NCBI GenBank assembly: GCA_009767595.1
Contig: VSDK01017489.1
Location: 23,597 to 87,596, forward strand
DNA: 64,000 nucleotides
Direction: 5' to 3'
Source of the DNA: Symbiodinium kawagutii
Lineage: Eukaryota > Sar > Dinophyceae > Suessiales > Symbiodiniaceae
Shown here: in pieces, positions 1-11,769 of the stretch
Layout of the letters: every line of letters starts with the position of its first letter
Numbering within the stretch: position 1 is the stretch's first letter
Notes under the pieces: model-generated
What the model was told of the DNA's origin: nothing
Databases searched by the model: none
What the model saw: only the letters and a program-made list of their open reading frames with translations
Position numbers and translations under genes: made by a program

Positions 1-226
1 TCCACATAGGTCTATATTTTTCCATGTGCTTAACAGGAAAACCGCATCATTGACTGACCTTTGTGCTCCCGAAAAAACTGCCGCCGATCTTGGGGTCGGG
101 ACTGACCTCGTGGCGTGCGCTCTCACAATGCGGTGCAACATTCCAGTGCAGACGGCGTGTTCAGGCGTGCATGACAGGGGATGCATCAAAGGTTGAACCC
201 TTGTTGGTTGGTTGTTCTTGTATTTG

Positions 227-343
227 TATGGGTCAAGGCTTTAACCAACCAATTTCATGGGGGATCAGTTCACCAACAAACTCATAGGGAAAACAAGAGG
301 TAGTGATGGGGAACCAGGGGTAGAGGGTTTTGACCCACTGCCA
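227..343 (-). mobile_element. M2 foldback element (reverse)
   Basis: TATGGGTCAAGGCTTTAACC at one end and GAGGGTTTTGACCCACTGCC at the other, with GATGGGGAACCAGGGGTA near the second end. Confidence 0.75.
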
Positions 344-944
344 TATTACAAGATGGGATCCTACTAAGTCTGCTTCGGCAGCTGGGGACGGGCTTCTGGA
401 CCAAGGAACATGGGATTATGCTACTCGTAGGTGGTTGTGCACAACTTATTGGACCTATTTCGGGAATAGCTATCAACCCTGGTTGGTGGTATTTTCCCCA
501 ATCAATATTTGAGATGGTCAGTTGATTGACTGGGGTAGGAACCACCAACCAGAACCAATCACTGGAACCAGGAGAAGAGGAGATGCTGCTTCTAACCTGG
601 ATAGATCAAGTCGTGGCGTGGCACAGTCTCAGACCATCAAGCCCCAAACCAAAATGGGAAGACAGACAGCCTCGGTCAGCGATCATTGGGGCCACCATGT
701 TCGGTTTGTATTTGCAGATGGGCTTTAGGATAGATATCCATTGAGTCGAGGTCAAATTTGCCTACCCCCACACACACACACATTATGTATATTACCTGCA
801 CTAAATTCATTCATTACATACAATTAGATATATTGCATATATTGCATGTGATATCTATATATATATATGCATAGATTCTTATTTATCAATCTATCTACCC
901 AGAAATTAATATACTAATATACATATACATGTGCACATACACAT

Positions 945-1095
945 GTAGATAGATAGATAGATAGATGGATGGATGGATAGATAGATAGATAGATGGATGG
1001 ATGGATAGATAGATAGATAGATGGATGGATGGATAGATAGATGGATGGATGGATAGATAGATAGATGGATGGATGGATGGATAGATAGATAGATG
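945..1095 (+). repeat. GATA/GATG microsatellite
   Basis: Alternating blocks of GATA and GATG tetranucleotides, about 150 bp. The three overlapping antisense Ile/Tyr/Pro/Ser-rich frames are its translation and not genes. Confidence 0.95.
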
Positions 1096-1155
1096 TGTGT
1101 ACATTGATATACACACACACACAGCCCACCCAGCCATCCATCCATCCACATCCAG

Positions 1156-1241
1156 GTGTTGAGATCCGCAGTGGGAGCCATGAGAAGGGAGGCCATTGGC
1201 GCGCGCTGCGCCACGTTGGTTTCGCGCGTGCGCAACGGTCA
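1156..1241 (+). CDS. Weak exon candidate
   Basis: After CACATCCAG a short frame reads [18 protein letters not shown], then [11 protein letters not shown]-rich with CG-rich words, next to a microsatellite; weak support. Confidence 0.25.
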
Positions 1242-1330
1242 ACACCACTGGGGTGACGTTGAGCTGAGGTTTGTTTCCTGTGTCGGGGATTCATGGGCTT
1301 TGTTGAAACGCGGGTATCCCAAAAATCATT

Positions 1331-1425
1331 GGTTTTTCAAATAGGGCTACCCCAAATCATCCAATTATGAACAATTCCTACTAATAATCCAGCCATTTTT
1401 GCGGCTTCCAATTTTGAGAAACCCC
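1331..1425 (+). mobile_element. M1 foldback element (diverged)
   Basis: Left arm TTTTTCAAATAGGGCTACCCC AAATCATCC-like and right arm TTTTGAGAAACCCC, typical of M1. No coding capacity. Confidence 0.6.
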
Positions 1426-2269
1426 AATATAAGGTAACTGAACTAACCCCCATGACCAGGGTCACCAGTTGCGTTCGCACTGTGGATGCACATTTGTTTG
1501 TGGCAGCAAACTGTGGGGAAAATTTTCGCAACATCAACTGTGAGGATGACTGGATATGACCAAAGTGGGGTACGATCAAAGAAAAACTAGCTGCAACTCA
1601 CCAAATGGCTATAGCTATCACGAATGGATATCACTGGCAAACGGCTACAGCAAATGGACAATAGGAACAAGGGATGGGTATATACTATAACTAACCAATA
1701 GCTGCAACAGCCATAAAGCAGGGACAATAACACATGGATGAACCTAAGCAATAGCAATAACGAATGGTGAATAGTTGCGACAAATGCATTGTTTGCATTT
1801 TGCTGCCATCAGGGGGCTGTGTCCCCCGGTCTGCTGCAACAAATGGATATGAACGGAGGCCCACAAGCGAGTGAGTATGACGAGTGGCTACAGTATGACT
1901 GGGTATGACGACATTCTAGCCATACCTCACCAAACAGATTCATAATAAAGAGATGTTTCATTTTTTAATGCTCATATATAGATATAACACGTGGGTATCT
2001 CACTATACTAGATACTGGTGGGGTACAACTAGCAGTACCAACCAACTATGGATATAACCAGCAATCATAAGAAGATATGAGCAGCATGAAGGGGCCTAAC
2101 AAAGCGTGGGGATGTGAAGGCAGCCAAAAGCGAGCATGACCATTGTTTGTTTCCTCGGGGATGGATGGGTATGACCAACCAACAGCTGACCAACGCATGA
2201 GCAGAACTGCAAGCAAGTGGGTGTCCTAGGTCTGAAATGGATAGTCCCTTGACTCTTTGGCTGTCAGTC

Positions 2270-2390
2270 AGTTCACCCTTAGTTTGCCTGGTTCCCCCAT
2301 CATTGACAATTCCTTCTTTCCCTATGACTTTGTTCGTGCACCTATCCCCCATGAAATTGGTCGGTTAAAGCCTTGACCAAGCCGCGCTCG
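2270..2390 (+). mobile_element. M2 foldback element (diverged)
   Basis: CTGGTTCCCCCATCATTGAC, TTTCCCTATGACTTTGTT and GGTTAAAGCCTTGACC match M2; the left terminus is degraded. Confidence 0.6.
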
Positions 2391-2397
2391 TCCCATG

Positions 2398-2571
2398 CTC
2401 GTTGCACGTCGTTGGAACGACCTCAGCCCAGCACCTGGGAGCACCAGCAACGTCTCCTTGGCGCAGCTCGTAGGCACAACCATCTCTTTGGCTTTGAGCA
2501 TTGATCTGCCCGTTGAAGAGTCGCCTGGACGAGTTGGGCCGGCGGTCATGGGAGACCCCGGGGGTTGAACC
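2398..2571 (+). CDS. Weak exon candidate
   Basis: Frame reads MLVARRWNDLSPAPGSTSN, then VSLAQLVGTTISLALSID and LPVEESPGRVGPAVMG. Directly abuts an M2 element on its left. A minus frame is also open. Confidence 0.35.
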
Positions 2572-3733
2572 TCATGTGGAACCTCATGTGAGGCTTTCTC
2601 AAGGCACTTTGCGGACAGCCAAGCGCCAAGTTGTGGTGGTTTTCTTACTTTAAATCATTGAGATAAAGGATGATGACTGGGCGTTCCCCTCTTGAGAAAC
2701 CAGGAAACCACCATGTCTTCTCTTCTTCGTTCACGCACGTTGTTTGATCCGAGAACTCTGTTGGTATGGCGGCGGGTCGAACTCCAAGGGTGCCTATTTT
2801 GTTGACGGATTCACCCTGTTAGGCGGCTATCATGGTGTGAGAAGTTCTTAGGGGCGTTGTTATGTGGATATAAATGTGTGTATATATTTGTATATACATA
2901 TATAAACATATATATATATACACAAGCATTTACAGAATTAAGTATACACTAATATGTACTTATGCACTTTGTACGCGTGGCGGATCACCTGTGGCGATTG
3001 ATTTGTGTTATGAACGATATCTACATCTGATCCTTATTTCTCTCATTTCTATGAATTTTTCTATGATTGTTATGGTGTCATGAATGGTGTCATGGTCTCA
3101 TTTCTATGATTTATATCTATTGTTCGCCTTTTGTCCTTTAGTATTTGCACGCGCTGATATAGACAGAAGTAAATACCATGGTCATCAAGGTTGTCATGGG
3201 GTCGTCGTGCAAACGTTGATGGAGAAATTACTTTACCAGTTGCGGTTGGTGGTCTAGCCCCATCATTTCTGTTTGGTTTCACGCATTTCGCTGGAGCTGC
3301 CAGGTCCATTAACAGTGTTCCCTTTATCGTGGTTTTGTCACCAGCACCTGAAGCTAGCCATTTTTGTACTTTTTTGTTCTGTTCCTTCTAGCCACTAAGA
3401 ACAGTAATTCACATTGATGGCAGATCCATATTAGTAAACCACTCCCAGTTTACATTCAATAACTGGTGATTTACCAGCACATAAGGCTTTACAAATGTGG
3501 ATCCAACATCATTCCCAAAGAAACCACCATTGACAAACCTCCAAATTCTTTTGGGTACATCACGACCTGTGGGGCATTGCCATGTGCACCATCGCGGCTT
3601 CAGTCTCATCACTGCCCTGACTATCTTTCAGCACCTTGGCGCTGAAGGTCCAGGTTCTGTGTGTCCTCGTGGGCACGGGAAGGTCATGGCGTGCTCACGG
3701 CTGAAAGACTGCAGAAAGTTGTGGATCATATTT
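2572..3733. other. Stretch with no supported gene
   Basis: AT-rich intergenic or intronic DNA with TATATA tracts (2880-2930) and CATGG-type words. A frame at 3191-3391 is open but has no splice or composition support. Confidence 0.4.
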
Positions 3734-3835
3734 GGGTGTTTCTTAAAATAGGGGACCCCCCAAGAAAGGTTTGTTTATTATCTATGAAAAGTCAATGCAG
3801 GATGATTTGGGGGGTACCTATTTTGAGAAACACCC
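3734..3835 (+). mobile_element. M1 foldback element
   Basis: GGGTGTTTCTTAAAATAGGG at the left and TATTTTGAGAAACACCC at the right, inverted, with GATGATTTGG inside. About 100 bp, no open frame of its own. Confidence 0.75.
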
Positions 3836-5701
3836 ATTTCAGTCATAATAGTTGGTTCATGATTCAGTATTTTTGTTGGAATCGTTGTTGGAAGTTCTAT
3901 GCAGCAACAGTACACAATTTTTCCCCAATTACCTTGTTATTTATGGGGATAAACCGCATCTACACGTGTTGTTGGAACCAGACAAGCAATAGATAATCCC
4001 CAGCAATCTGTAATGTAGTGATGCGTTAAAAAATGAATGGCATGGACCATGGGCATGTCATGGTCAGGTTGCATAGTGACGGTTGTTTCACCCGGGCGGA
4101 GTTTGATCTTGTCTTTTAGTTGATGACTACTTGGAATGTGCATCCCCACGTAGTATCTGGTAACTAATCATGGCTATAGAAGTTACGAGCTACCGGCTAT
4201 AGGGTTTATAACTCCATGGCTCTACTATCCCAGGAAACTCACCCTGGCCGCTGCACATCCAACTAGATGAGCAGATCGACATGGTCCCTCGTGTATCTGC
4301 TGAATGGTGACTTTGATCTGCGACCCTGGTTGCTTCTTGTACTTGCAACAGATGGGGTTTTCCATGGCCATGGTGGTACCTAGCCCCCACCGAGCTCAGC
4401 GACAACATGGCGATCCCATGAAGCTCCCCATCAGTCTCTGCTTGACTCTATAGGAGGAAAGATTCGTTGAGCGAGGGTATGGGTGAACAGGATGTTGAGG
4501 ACGATTGATGATGCGGATGATGGATGGTGGATGGTGTTGATTGACGAAGCTGGTTGATGAAGTGGATGAGGTGACAATGATGTTTTTGACGATTTTTGAC
4601 TTGCAAATGTGTGTTTCGCCAGTGCAAACCTTGCTCTTAGCTTCGACAACTGACCTCGGTGCCCGCCCGCTCTATGAGACTACCGCCCTTGATCATCCGA
4701 GAGCACAAAACTATGGACAAAAAACGCAGCATTTCGTTAGATTCCTATGTCCTATGAGTCTCTATGAGTCATGTACAGACACACACACACACACGCACAC
4801 ATGCGCACACATGTCATTGATCTTCTCTTCGATCTGACTGAAATGCTTTTACAGATATGTTTTGAATTGAGATTATACAAGAACTGTTCATGGATAAGTT
4901 GGATGAAACACAGTGAAACGATGGATACCTTCGTTATAAACATGGAAGAAGCAGCATCAAATCTGGCACTTCAGCCCACATGGTACCCTGGCGTTTCACG
5001 CGTTAACCATGTGATGTGAAAACGCCACTCAGGCAGAGTCATGAACGAGGGCCGCAACCGGAGGATTTGCCCAGCGTTTTCGATGTGCGCGATGTACACA
5101 AGGTGCCCCGGCAGTTCTGCAGCTGGCACCGATTTTTAACAAGATTTCTGGCTATGATTTGGATAGTACATCATCAATAGTGGTCATGATAATGGATCAA
5201 CATGATCATTAAGATGGATGAGAATAGTGGTTATAAATCGAATATCTTCATGTGCTTAATACTTCATAAGATGGACCCAGATCAATGTCAGGGGTGTCCT
5301 GGTGGTCACCCTGGTGGTTTCACTGTAAGTCTCTTGTTGGTTCCAAGGGACAAATCAGAAAAATCATGGTTGCCCGTAATGGTTGATAAAGCTGCTTCAG
5401 CAACCTTCTTTGGGACAATTGACCGGTGCAAGGCCTCAGTTGCAAGTGATGCTTCCAAGCTTTGCGGTGAGTCCAATCTCTATGGTCAGAGCAACTTGAA
5501 TCGTAGATGCTTGCAGTGCTGCCACGTGAAGAATTGAAAGAAGGAGCTATCAAGTGAAACAACATTCCTAAACTAATCAATTGAACCAGCTGTGCTGTGC
5601 TATCAACTGATCCAACATTGGAGTGGAGCTATAGACTCAACCGGCTGTGCTCATCGCAACCTTCCCATGGGGCTCATTGGTGCTTTTCCTATCCAGCTGC
5701 A

Positions 5702-5767
5702 GGTGGGTGGCTACACTGGGCCATTGAAGGCGCGCAACCTGGGCGCCACGTGGCGCCGCTCAGAATA
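5702..5767 (+). CDS. Weak exon candidate
   Basis: Between CAGCTGCAG and CCGCTCAG a short frame reads GGYTGPLKARNLGATWRRS. GC-rich island just before an M1 element. Confidence 0.25.
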
Positions 5768-5815
5768 GGAAGCCTAAACTTGGATGGAAATTGTGATTGC
5801 AATTTTTTCTCTATT

Positions 5816-5919
5816 TGGTGGTTTCTCCAATTATGGGACCCTCAAATTGGTTGGTTTAGGGCTACTAAAAAACTATAAATGGATGATTTAGGGGTACCCC
5901 TATTTTGAGAAACCACCAT
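5816..5919 (+). mobile_element. M1 foldback element
   Basis: TGGTGGTTTCTCC to GAGAAACCACCA with the internal TAAATGGATGATTTAGGG. A well preserved copy. Confidence 0.8.
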
Positions 5920-6164
5920 TTGGGTTTCATTCCGGGGATTCCGATTTCACAAAAAAACCCTACCGATGTTGGCAAATCAACAGCTCCACCGATGGAGAAA
6001 TTAATTCTGAGATTCTGCAGATTCCGATTTTACGAAAAATCCATGTGGGAACAGCGGCTTCTGCTGTTTGTCTGTGTCTGCCTGCTCCAACTGGTGAGGC
6101 AATGCCAGATGGAAAGCTCAACAAATTGGTCAACCAGCAACAGAAGTGTGGATAGCTGGTGATT

Positions 6165-6395
6165 CGCCCTCCAAAAATTGGGTGGTTTATTGATAGGGAT
6201 CTCCCACTGTTTGATGTTGTTCCCGACGCTTCGGGAAGGAGGTTGGCCATGAAATTAGAGCGATTAGAGCGCCTAGTGCGTGAATTTGGACTCTTATACA
6301 CCTTCGGACACGGTGCTTCAGTTGACTTTTCTGCCGGCAAGCCTCCCACGATACTGATACGGCCCAGAAATTCTGTATCCCGGCGTATTTTCTTG
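6165..6395 (+). CDS. Weak exon candidate
   Basis: Frame reads GWFIDRDLPLFDVVPDASG, then LERLERLVREFGLLYTFG and FSAGKPPTILIRPRNSV. The composition is good, but no clear splice sites are seen and a long antisense frame coexists. Confidence 0.35.
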
Positions 6396-7000
6396 GTCAA
6401 TATTAATCATCACCATCATCAATAATGATCAACCACCATCAACCATCATAAACCCTGACCATTGGTCAATAAGACTTGTGAACCATTGGTCATCAAGCAT
6501 TCTCAACCATCATCAATCTTGATGAACCATGATCAGTGCAGCCATTGCCAGCCAGTGTCAACCACTGTTGGCCAGGAGAAAACCATGATCAATAGTCGTT
6601 TTCAACCACCATTATTTTCAACTGAATGGTTAGCCGTTGCCATTCAAACTACATTTTCAACCACCATTTTCCGTTGTCAACTACTGTGACAGAAACCACT
6701 GGGTGACAATCATTTGATGTGATCTACGGGATGTTCACCAGGGGTAAAAGGGTATCACCCCACAGCCAAAGCACACTTGCCTTGCGTGGTTCTGATCATA
6801 AATCAGTAATCAGTGGAGATCCCTACCATGATGGTACTATTATGGTGGTGAAGAGAACCCACAATGACCATCAATATATATATATATATATAACCATTAC
6901 ACAATGGTCATTCATAATGACCATGACTTCAATGGGCTTCAATGACATGAATCTACCCATTCAAGTTGTAGGAGTCCGTGGCACTTACAAGCCCTCCAGC

Positions 7001-8350
7001 ATGTTTCGCGTAAATGTTGGTTTCGCCAGCGGCCGAAGCGAATGCTTTACATTGTCGCTGTCATCCACAGTCGGGGACTTGAAATGTCTGGCCCAGAAGT
7101 CCTTTGGACGAGGCTGGCTTAGGCTGGTCACTCCGGAGGGACGTGTTCTGGTTGACTCTAAGGAATTGTTGCAGGCTGCAGGAATTCAGGAGGGAGGACA
7201 CCTCATGGCCATTGCACAGACGGCAAACGTGGCAGCAACAAAAAGGCTAGTTGATATTGGGGGAGGGGCCTTCGCTTTGTGGTGCTGCGGTGGCGACAAG
7301 ATCGTAACGTGGGGCTGTGGGGACTATGGTGCTGACAGCTCCTCAGTCCAAGATCGGCTAAGGGGTGTGCAGCGCATTCAGGCCACAGTGGGTGCATTCG
7401 CAGCCATCCTGGAAGATGGGTCAGTCGCCACGTGGGGCTATCCGCATCATGGTGGTGACAGCTCCTCAGTTCAAGGTGGGCTCATGGGTGTGCAGCACAT
7501 TCACGCCACGCTGGCTGCATTTGCAGCGATCTTGCAAGATGGGTCCGTTGTGACATGGGGTGGTCAGCATCATGGGGGTGACAGCTCTGGAGTCCAAGGT
7601 CGGCTCAGGGGTGTGCAGCACATTCAGGCCACAGCTAGAGCATTTGCGGCAATCCTGGAAGATGGATCGGTCGTGACATGGGGCAGTCCGCGTCATGGTG
7701 GTGACAGCTCCTCGGTCCAAGATCAGCTCAGGGGTGTGCAGCACATTCAAGGCACCGATAGTGCATTTGCGGCGATTGTGCAAGATGGGTCTGTCGTGAC
7801 ATGGGGCGATCAACTTCATGGTGGCGACAGTTCAGCAGTCCAAGATCGGCTCCGGGGTGTGCAGCACATTCAGGGGACAGCCGGGGCTTTTGCTGCCATC
7901 CTGGAAGATGGCTCCGTGGTTACATGGGGTGGCTTGGACTTTGGTGAAGACAGCTCCGCGGTCCAAGATCGGCTTCGGCATGTGCGGGGAATTCGGGCCA
8001 ACAGGAGTGCATTTGCTGCAATTCTGAAGGATGGGTCAGTCGTGACATGGGGCAGTCGACTTCATGGTGGTGCACCTCAGGATCAGCTCTGTGGTGTGCG
8101 GGACATTCAGGCCACAGGGAGTGCATTCGCTGCGATCCTAGAAGATGGGTCCATCGCAGCGTGGGGCAAGGCCACCTTTGGTGGTGACATCTCCGCAGTC
8201 CAAGATCGGCTCAGGGGTGTGCAGCGCATTGAGGGCACAGCTGGGGCATTTGCCGCGATCCTGGAAGATGGGTCCGTGGTGACATGGGGCAAAGGGACCT
8301 ATGGTGGTGACAGCTCCGCAGTCCAAGATCAGTTTGCAGATGTACAGTAG
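7001..8350 (+). CDS. Ubiquitin-like domain plus RCC1-type repeat protein, single exon
   Basis: Uninterrupted frame of 449 codons ending in TAG. Residues 1 to about 73 resemble a ubiquitin-like fold (opening MFRVNVGF, later LRLVTPEGRVLVDSKELL, ending GGHLMAIAQ). Residues about 85-449 hold nine tandem repeats of about 41 residues, each with the pattern AFAAILEDGSVVTWG followed by GGDSSSVQ and LRGVQHIQ. That is the RCC1/HERC/UVR8-like beta-propeller signature; the seventh repeat is shortened (GGAPQ). Repeat families of this kind are abundant in symbiotic dinoflagellates, usually as scaffold or nucleotide-exchange-like proteins, but no precise role can be given. The start at 7001 is chosen because it opens the ubiquitin-like domain; the frame stays open upstream to 6719 but there encodes an AT-microsatellite peptide. 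A Met near 6921 is an alternative. The lack of introns suggests origin by retroposition. Confidence 0.85.
   Translation: MFRVNVGFASGRSECFTLSLSSTVGDLKCLAQKSFGRGWLRLVTPEGRVLVDSKELLQAAGIQEGGHLMAIAQTANVAATKRLVDIGGGAFALWCCGGDKIVTWGCGDYGADSSSVQDRLRGVQRIQATVGAFAAILEDGSVATWGYPHHGGDSSSVQGGLMGVQHIHATLAAFAAILQDGSVVTWGGQHHGGDSSGVQGRLRGVQHIQATARAFAAILEDGSVVTWGSPRHGGDSSSVQDQLRGVQHIQGTDSAFAAIVQDGSVVTWGDQLHGGDSSAVQDRLRGVQHIQGTAGAFAAILEDGSVVTWGGLDFGEDSSAVQDRLRHVRGIRANRSAFAAILKDGSVVTWGSRLHGGAPQDQLCGVRDIQATGSAFAAILEDGSIAAWGKATFGGDISAVQDRLRGVQRIEGTAGAFAAILEDGSVVTWGKGTYGGDSSAVQDQFADVQ
7285..8340 (+). repeat. Tandem coding repeat, about 123 bp unit, nine units
   Basis: DNA repeat underlying the RCC1-like units. 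Phrases such as GTGTGCAGCACATTCAGG and GCATTTGCGGCGAT recur about every 123 bases with obvious similarity, so the array has expanded or been homogenised recently. One unit near 8060-8090 has lost about 9 bases in frame. Confidence 0.8.
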
Positions 8351-8629
8351 CATTCATGCGCGCAGTTGCACTCATGATAACAATGGCTTGTCCAGCAATC
8401 TAAAAGGGGGGGCACGAGATTGTAGATTCAGTAAGCTTGCTACTTCCAGAGTCAAGAGCAGTGGAACTCAAGCTCAGCGGTGGGTTTCCAAGAACACAGT
8501 CTAACCATTCTGTAATTGATCGCCAGCTTTGTTACTGCAACCAGCTTACGACAACTTATTCATCCATGGGTTCTACGAATCATTCTTAGACTTTACATGC
8601 CAATATTAACGATTGTTCACTGGTAATTG

Positions 8630-8757
8630 TAACCCAGGATTAATAAACCCCTGGTTGATTAATTAGGTGGGTCACCATTTTAAAAGGAAACCAGTTGGCT
8701 TTTGGGGGATACCCCCTATGATCATCAACCAGGGGTTTAGCTTCATCCTGGGCTAAC
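8630..8757 (+). mobile_element. M3 foldback element, reference copy
   Basis: TAACCCAGGATTAATAAACC to TTCATCCTGGGCTAACA, with GATACCCCCTATGATCATC inside. Inner arms AAACCCCTGGTTGAT and ATCAACCAGGGGTTT are also inverted. Confidence 0.8.
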
Positions 8758-9460
8758 ATTATTCAACACTGTTGACTGTCGTTCATCCGTATTGACCGTC
8801 ATGTGCAGACGGGATTGCCGGGAAACGTATTAAAGACAAGTGACCTGCAGGACGCTTTTGGGAAATCCAGCGAGCTTCCGAGAATCGAACATGGAAAGAA
8901 GCTTTTCTAAAAATAATTACAATAATCATAAAGGAATATATAATGATAATCGTAATGATAATGATAATACTAGTAATAGTAATGATAATAATGATAGTCT
9001 TGATGAGTGATTTACTGCTCATCACCAGTTTTAGTAGTAAACCAAGCATAGCTTTGGGGTTCCCTATGGCTTGAGAAACGACCATGTGGTTCGCAATTGT
9101 CTGCTGAACGATGGTTGATGAGTCGTCGCTATTGTGCTGAATGATGGTTGGTGAATTGAAAAAGGTTAGTGGCTGTGGTCCTTTTGGTGGCTAATTAGGA
9201 AAGAATCAACACCTCCGAATCCGCATTCATTATCGATAGCGAGCAACAATCAACAATGACACGTAGCATGCAACCATAAGCAACACATATGTGTGATTCG
9301 CACTAAATAGATGACTTGGATGAGAACTGGGGGTACCCCAAACTGACTTGAGAAAACACATGAAAACACCAAATATTTCTATGACACAAGGTCAAACATT
9401 CTTCCCACATGGGGGTTTCTCAAAACAAGGGACCCTCAGTTCTCATCCCATATTAACCAT

Positions 9461-9556
9461 GTGGTGGTTTCTCGTTTCCCTAAATCATCTGATATTAAGT
9501 ATTGATAGTACTGAACCAATCATACATGGGGGGTCCCCTATTCTGAGAACACCCCA
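9461..9556 (+). mobile_element. M1 element beside inverted M1 half-copies
   Basis: TGGTGGTTTCTCG to CTGAGAACACCCCA. Just upstream, 9319-9360 and 9408-9450 form an inverted pair (GGATGAGAACTGGGGGTACC and GGGACCCTCAGTTCTCATCC). The region is therefore a cluster of M1 pieces. Confidence 0.65.
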
Positions 9557-9564
9557 TGTAATGG

Positions 9565-9716
9565 TAACCCAGGATTAATAAACCCCTGGTTGATTAACTA
9601 GGGGGGTTCCCATTCTAATGGAAAACCAGTCGGCTTTTAGGGGATACCACCTATGATCATCAACCAGGGGTGGCCTTCACCCGCTAGTGATTTTTTGGCG
9701 CTTCATCCTGGGTTAC
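9565..9716 (+). mobile_element. M3 foldback element with insertion
   Basis: TAACCCAGGATTAATAAACC to CTTCATCCTGGGTTA, with about 30 extra bases (GGCCTTCACCCGCTAGTG region) before the right end. Confidence 0.8.
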
Positions 9717-9772
9717 CATTGTAGTAATCAAGCCAAGCGCATTTCTGCGCTGCCCCAAACTGCCGTGGAATT

Positions 9773-9862
9773 TCCCACTGATTTGCGCTGCCAACCTCCA
9801 GGTGTCGGAGCCTTTGAAGGCCGGCCTGGCCTCACAGGCGCCGCGATTTTTCAGGACGAAAG
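9773..9862 (+). CDS. Weak exon candidate
   Basis: Island after an M3 element. One frame reads VEFPTDLRCQPPGVGAFEG then RPGLTGAAIFQDERW. Several AG/G sites inside make the limits arbitrary. Confidence 0.3.
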
Positions 9863-10500
9863 ATGGGTTGAGAATTGGTGGTTTTTGGATGGTTTTTGAT
9901 AGTTTTTGGATGGTTTTTGGATGGTTTTGGATGGTTTGGGATTAGTTCAGTATGAATATGGAAGATCTATGATAGTCAGTGATTAGTGGTTTATAGTCGT
10001 TTATTCGTGGAATATGTAGGAATTATAGTCATTAATTGGTGCTTGGAAATAGTATGAATGAGTGGTTCACTAGTGGTTGGTCAGAGTTCATGATCGAATA
10101 TCTATGAACTATAGTCATAAATACTACAGTCATTAATTGAGTGTGAAGATTATATTTACTTGTAGTCAGTGATATTCAATTACTTTTCCTCACTAATATT
10201 ATAGTTATATACTACATGAACTACTTTCAATAATCCGTGGTTGAAAAGTGGCAGCATTTTTTGGACTCAGATGGCGACTGATCATCAACTGGCTGATTCA
10301 CAGGATAACTCCAATGGATCGCCCCCCCCCCATATGCCGGGCACAGATCTCCCTTGTGGCCATTTTTTTTGATGGTTGGTTGGGAGATACCATAGACATA
10401 TGGCACATGTTCAGACTCCAAAAGTGGGAAGGATGCCATTGACATGTGCAGTCTGCCCTTTGTCGGACCGACCTCCTTCTAGGGTTCACCTGTTAGATAT

Positions 10501-10611
10501 GGCTGTGGGTCAAAACCCCGTACCCCTGGTTCCCCTATCATTAACCATTGTTTCCAACTATTATTGTTGGTCATTATCCCCATTATTGGTAGTTAATATT
10601 GACCCATAGCC
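10501..10611 (+). mobile_element. M2 foldback element, consensus copy
   Basis: GGCTGTGGGTCAAAACCCCG to AATATTGACCCATAGCC, flanked by ATAT/ATAT. Defines the family: about 110 bp, non-coding, 4-bp target duplication. Confidence 0.85.
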
Positions 10612-10780
10612 ATATACCCCCCAGTACAGCCCTTGGCATAGCTGGAACATCAGGGGGAAAGCCTGGGACACCATCAGCTTGTCCGCTTGGTGATTTTCAG
10701 AGAAGCTGCGTTGAGTTTCGAGAGCCACAAACGTTCCTGACTCTCTCCAGAGGATCACCTGGGGATCAAACTTGGGCAAA

Positions 10781-10953
10781 TGGTGGTTTCTTGAAATAGG
10801 GACCTCCCAAAAATGGTTGAAGTTACTAGAAATGGTTGATATTGGACGATTAGGCGGTATTCAATATTAACCAATCATCCCGATATTAACCATTTCCAGT
10901 AACCAATTGGTTGAGGTTACTAGAAATGGTACCCCTAGTTTTAGAACCCCCCA
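10781..10953 (+). mobile_element. M1 foldback element, enlarged
   Basis: TGGTGGTTTCTTGAAATAGG to GGTACCCCTAGTTTTAG. The middle has gained a second inverted repeat (CCAAAAATGGTTGAAG; TTACTAGAAATGG repeated), making it about 170 bp. Confidence 0.65.
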
Positions 10954-11665
10954 AATATCATGTGAGTCACGGTTCAGCTTGTGATTCACGACCATTGTGG
11001 ATAGCTGAGACATCAATCTTGACCGACAGATACATGGCCTGTGTTCTATGCATAGAAAGAAACATATTCTTGGGTACCTTTATGAAGGTATATAAAGAAA
11101 TATATATCTCCTACATTTGCACGCTTTGTACCTCTTCCTCACTATGAGTATGGATAACACTATCTTGGACTTCGATTTGGCTAACATATTCGATGAATTA
11201 GCAGGCTTGGAGATCCAGAAATTCATGACACCCGCAACATACAGAAATTCATGACACCCGTGTATATAAATCAACAGAACAAACATGTGAAATCAACTTA
11301 AGATGTGAATTAATCAACGAAAACACCATGCCACAGATGATGATTTCACATTTTAGTATGATTTCGCAAATGACATACTAAAGCAACCATGATAGTACAA
11401 CGGTACCGTTTCCCTGCGGATGGCATGGTTGCTACCGGTTTTGATCTCATCCCATGGTTTGTAATTATATGGAGATTTCTCATCGGGAAAGCCCAGAAAT
11501 GGTGGATATACCAACTATAGGATATACCGGGGATATTGACCAACAGATTATAGATATAAACCAGCAGCTATCAACCATTGCAGGGTTTATAGCCATTGAT
11601 GATGATTTATTATAGGGGATAACAGTACCATAACAACCAACAGAATTGCGGAAACACCAACTATC

Positions 11666-11769
11666 TGGTGGTTTCTATAGCCATAGGGAAGCCCACAAAA
11701 TGCTTGTTTTGATGCTGATAATGACTACTATTGGATTTTTGGCGGTCCCCTCTTTTGAGAAACCACCAT
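11666..11769 (+). mobile_element. M1 foldback element
   Basis: TGGTGGTTTCTATAGCC to TTTTGAGAAACCACCA; the left arm is more diverged. Confidence 0.7.

Noticed and set aside
895..1294. Three minus-strand frames rich in Tyr, Ile, Ser, Pro and His
   Set aside because: Antisense of the GATA/GATG tract.
5960..6400. Minus-strand frame of 146 codons
   Set aside because: Less protein-like than the + frame over the same bases; neither has clear boundaries.
6719..7000. N-terminal extension of the Ubl-RCC1 frame
   Set aside because: Encodes a TA-microsatellite peptide (YIYIYI) and non-conserved sequence; the domain starts at 7001.
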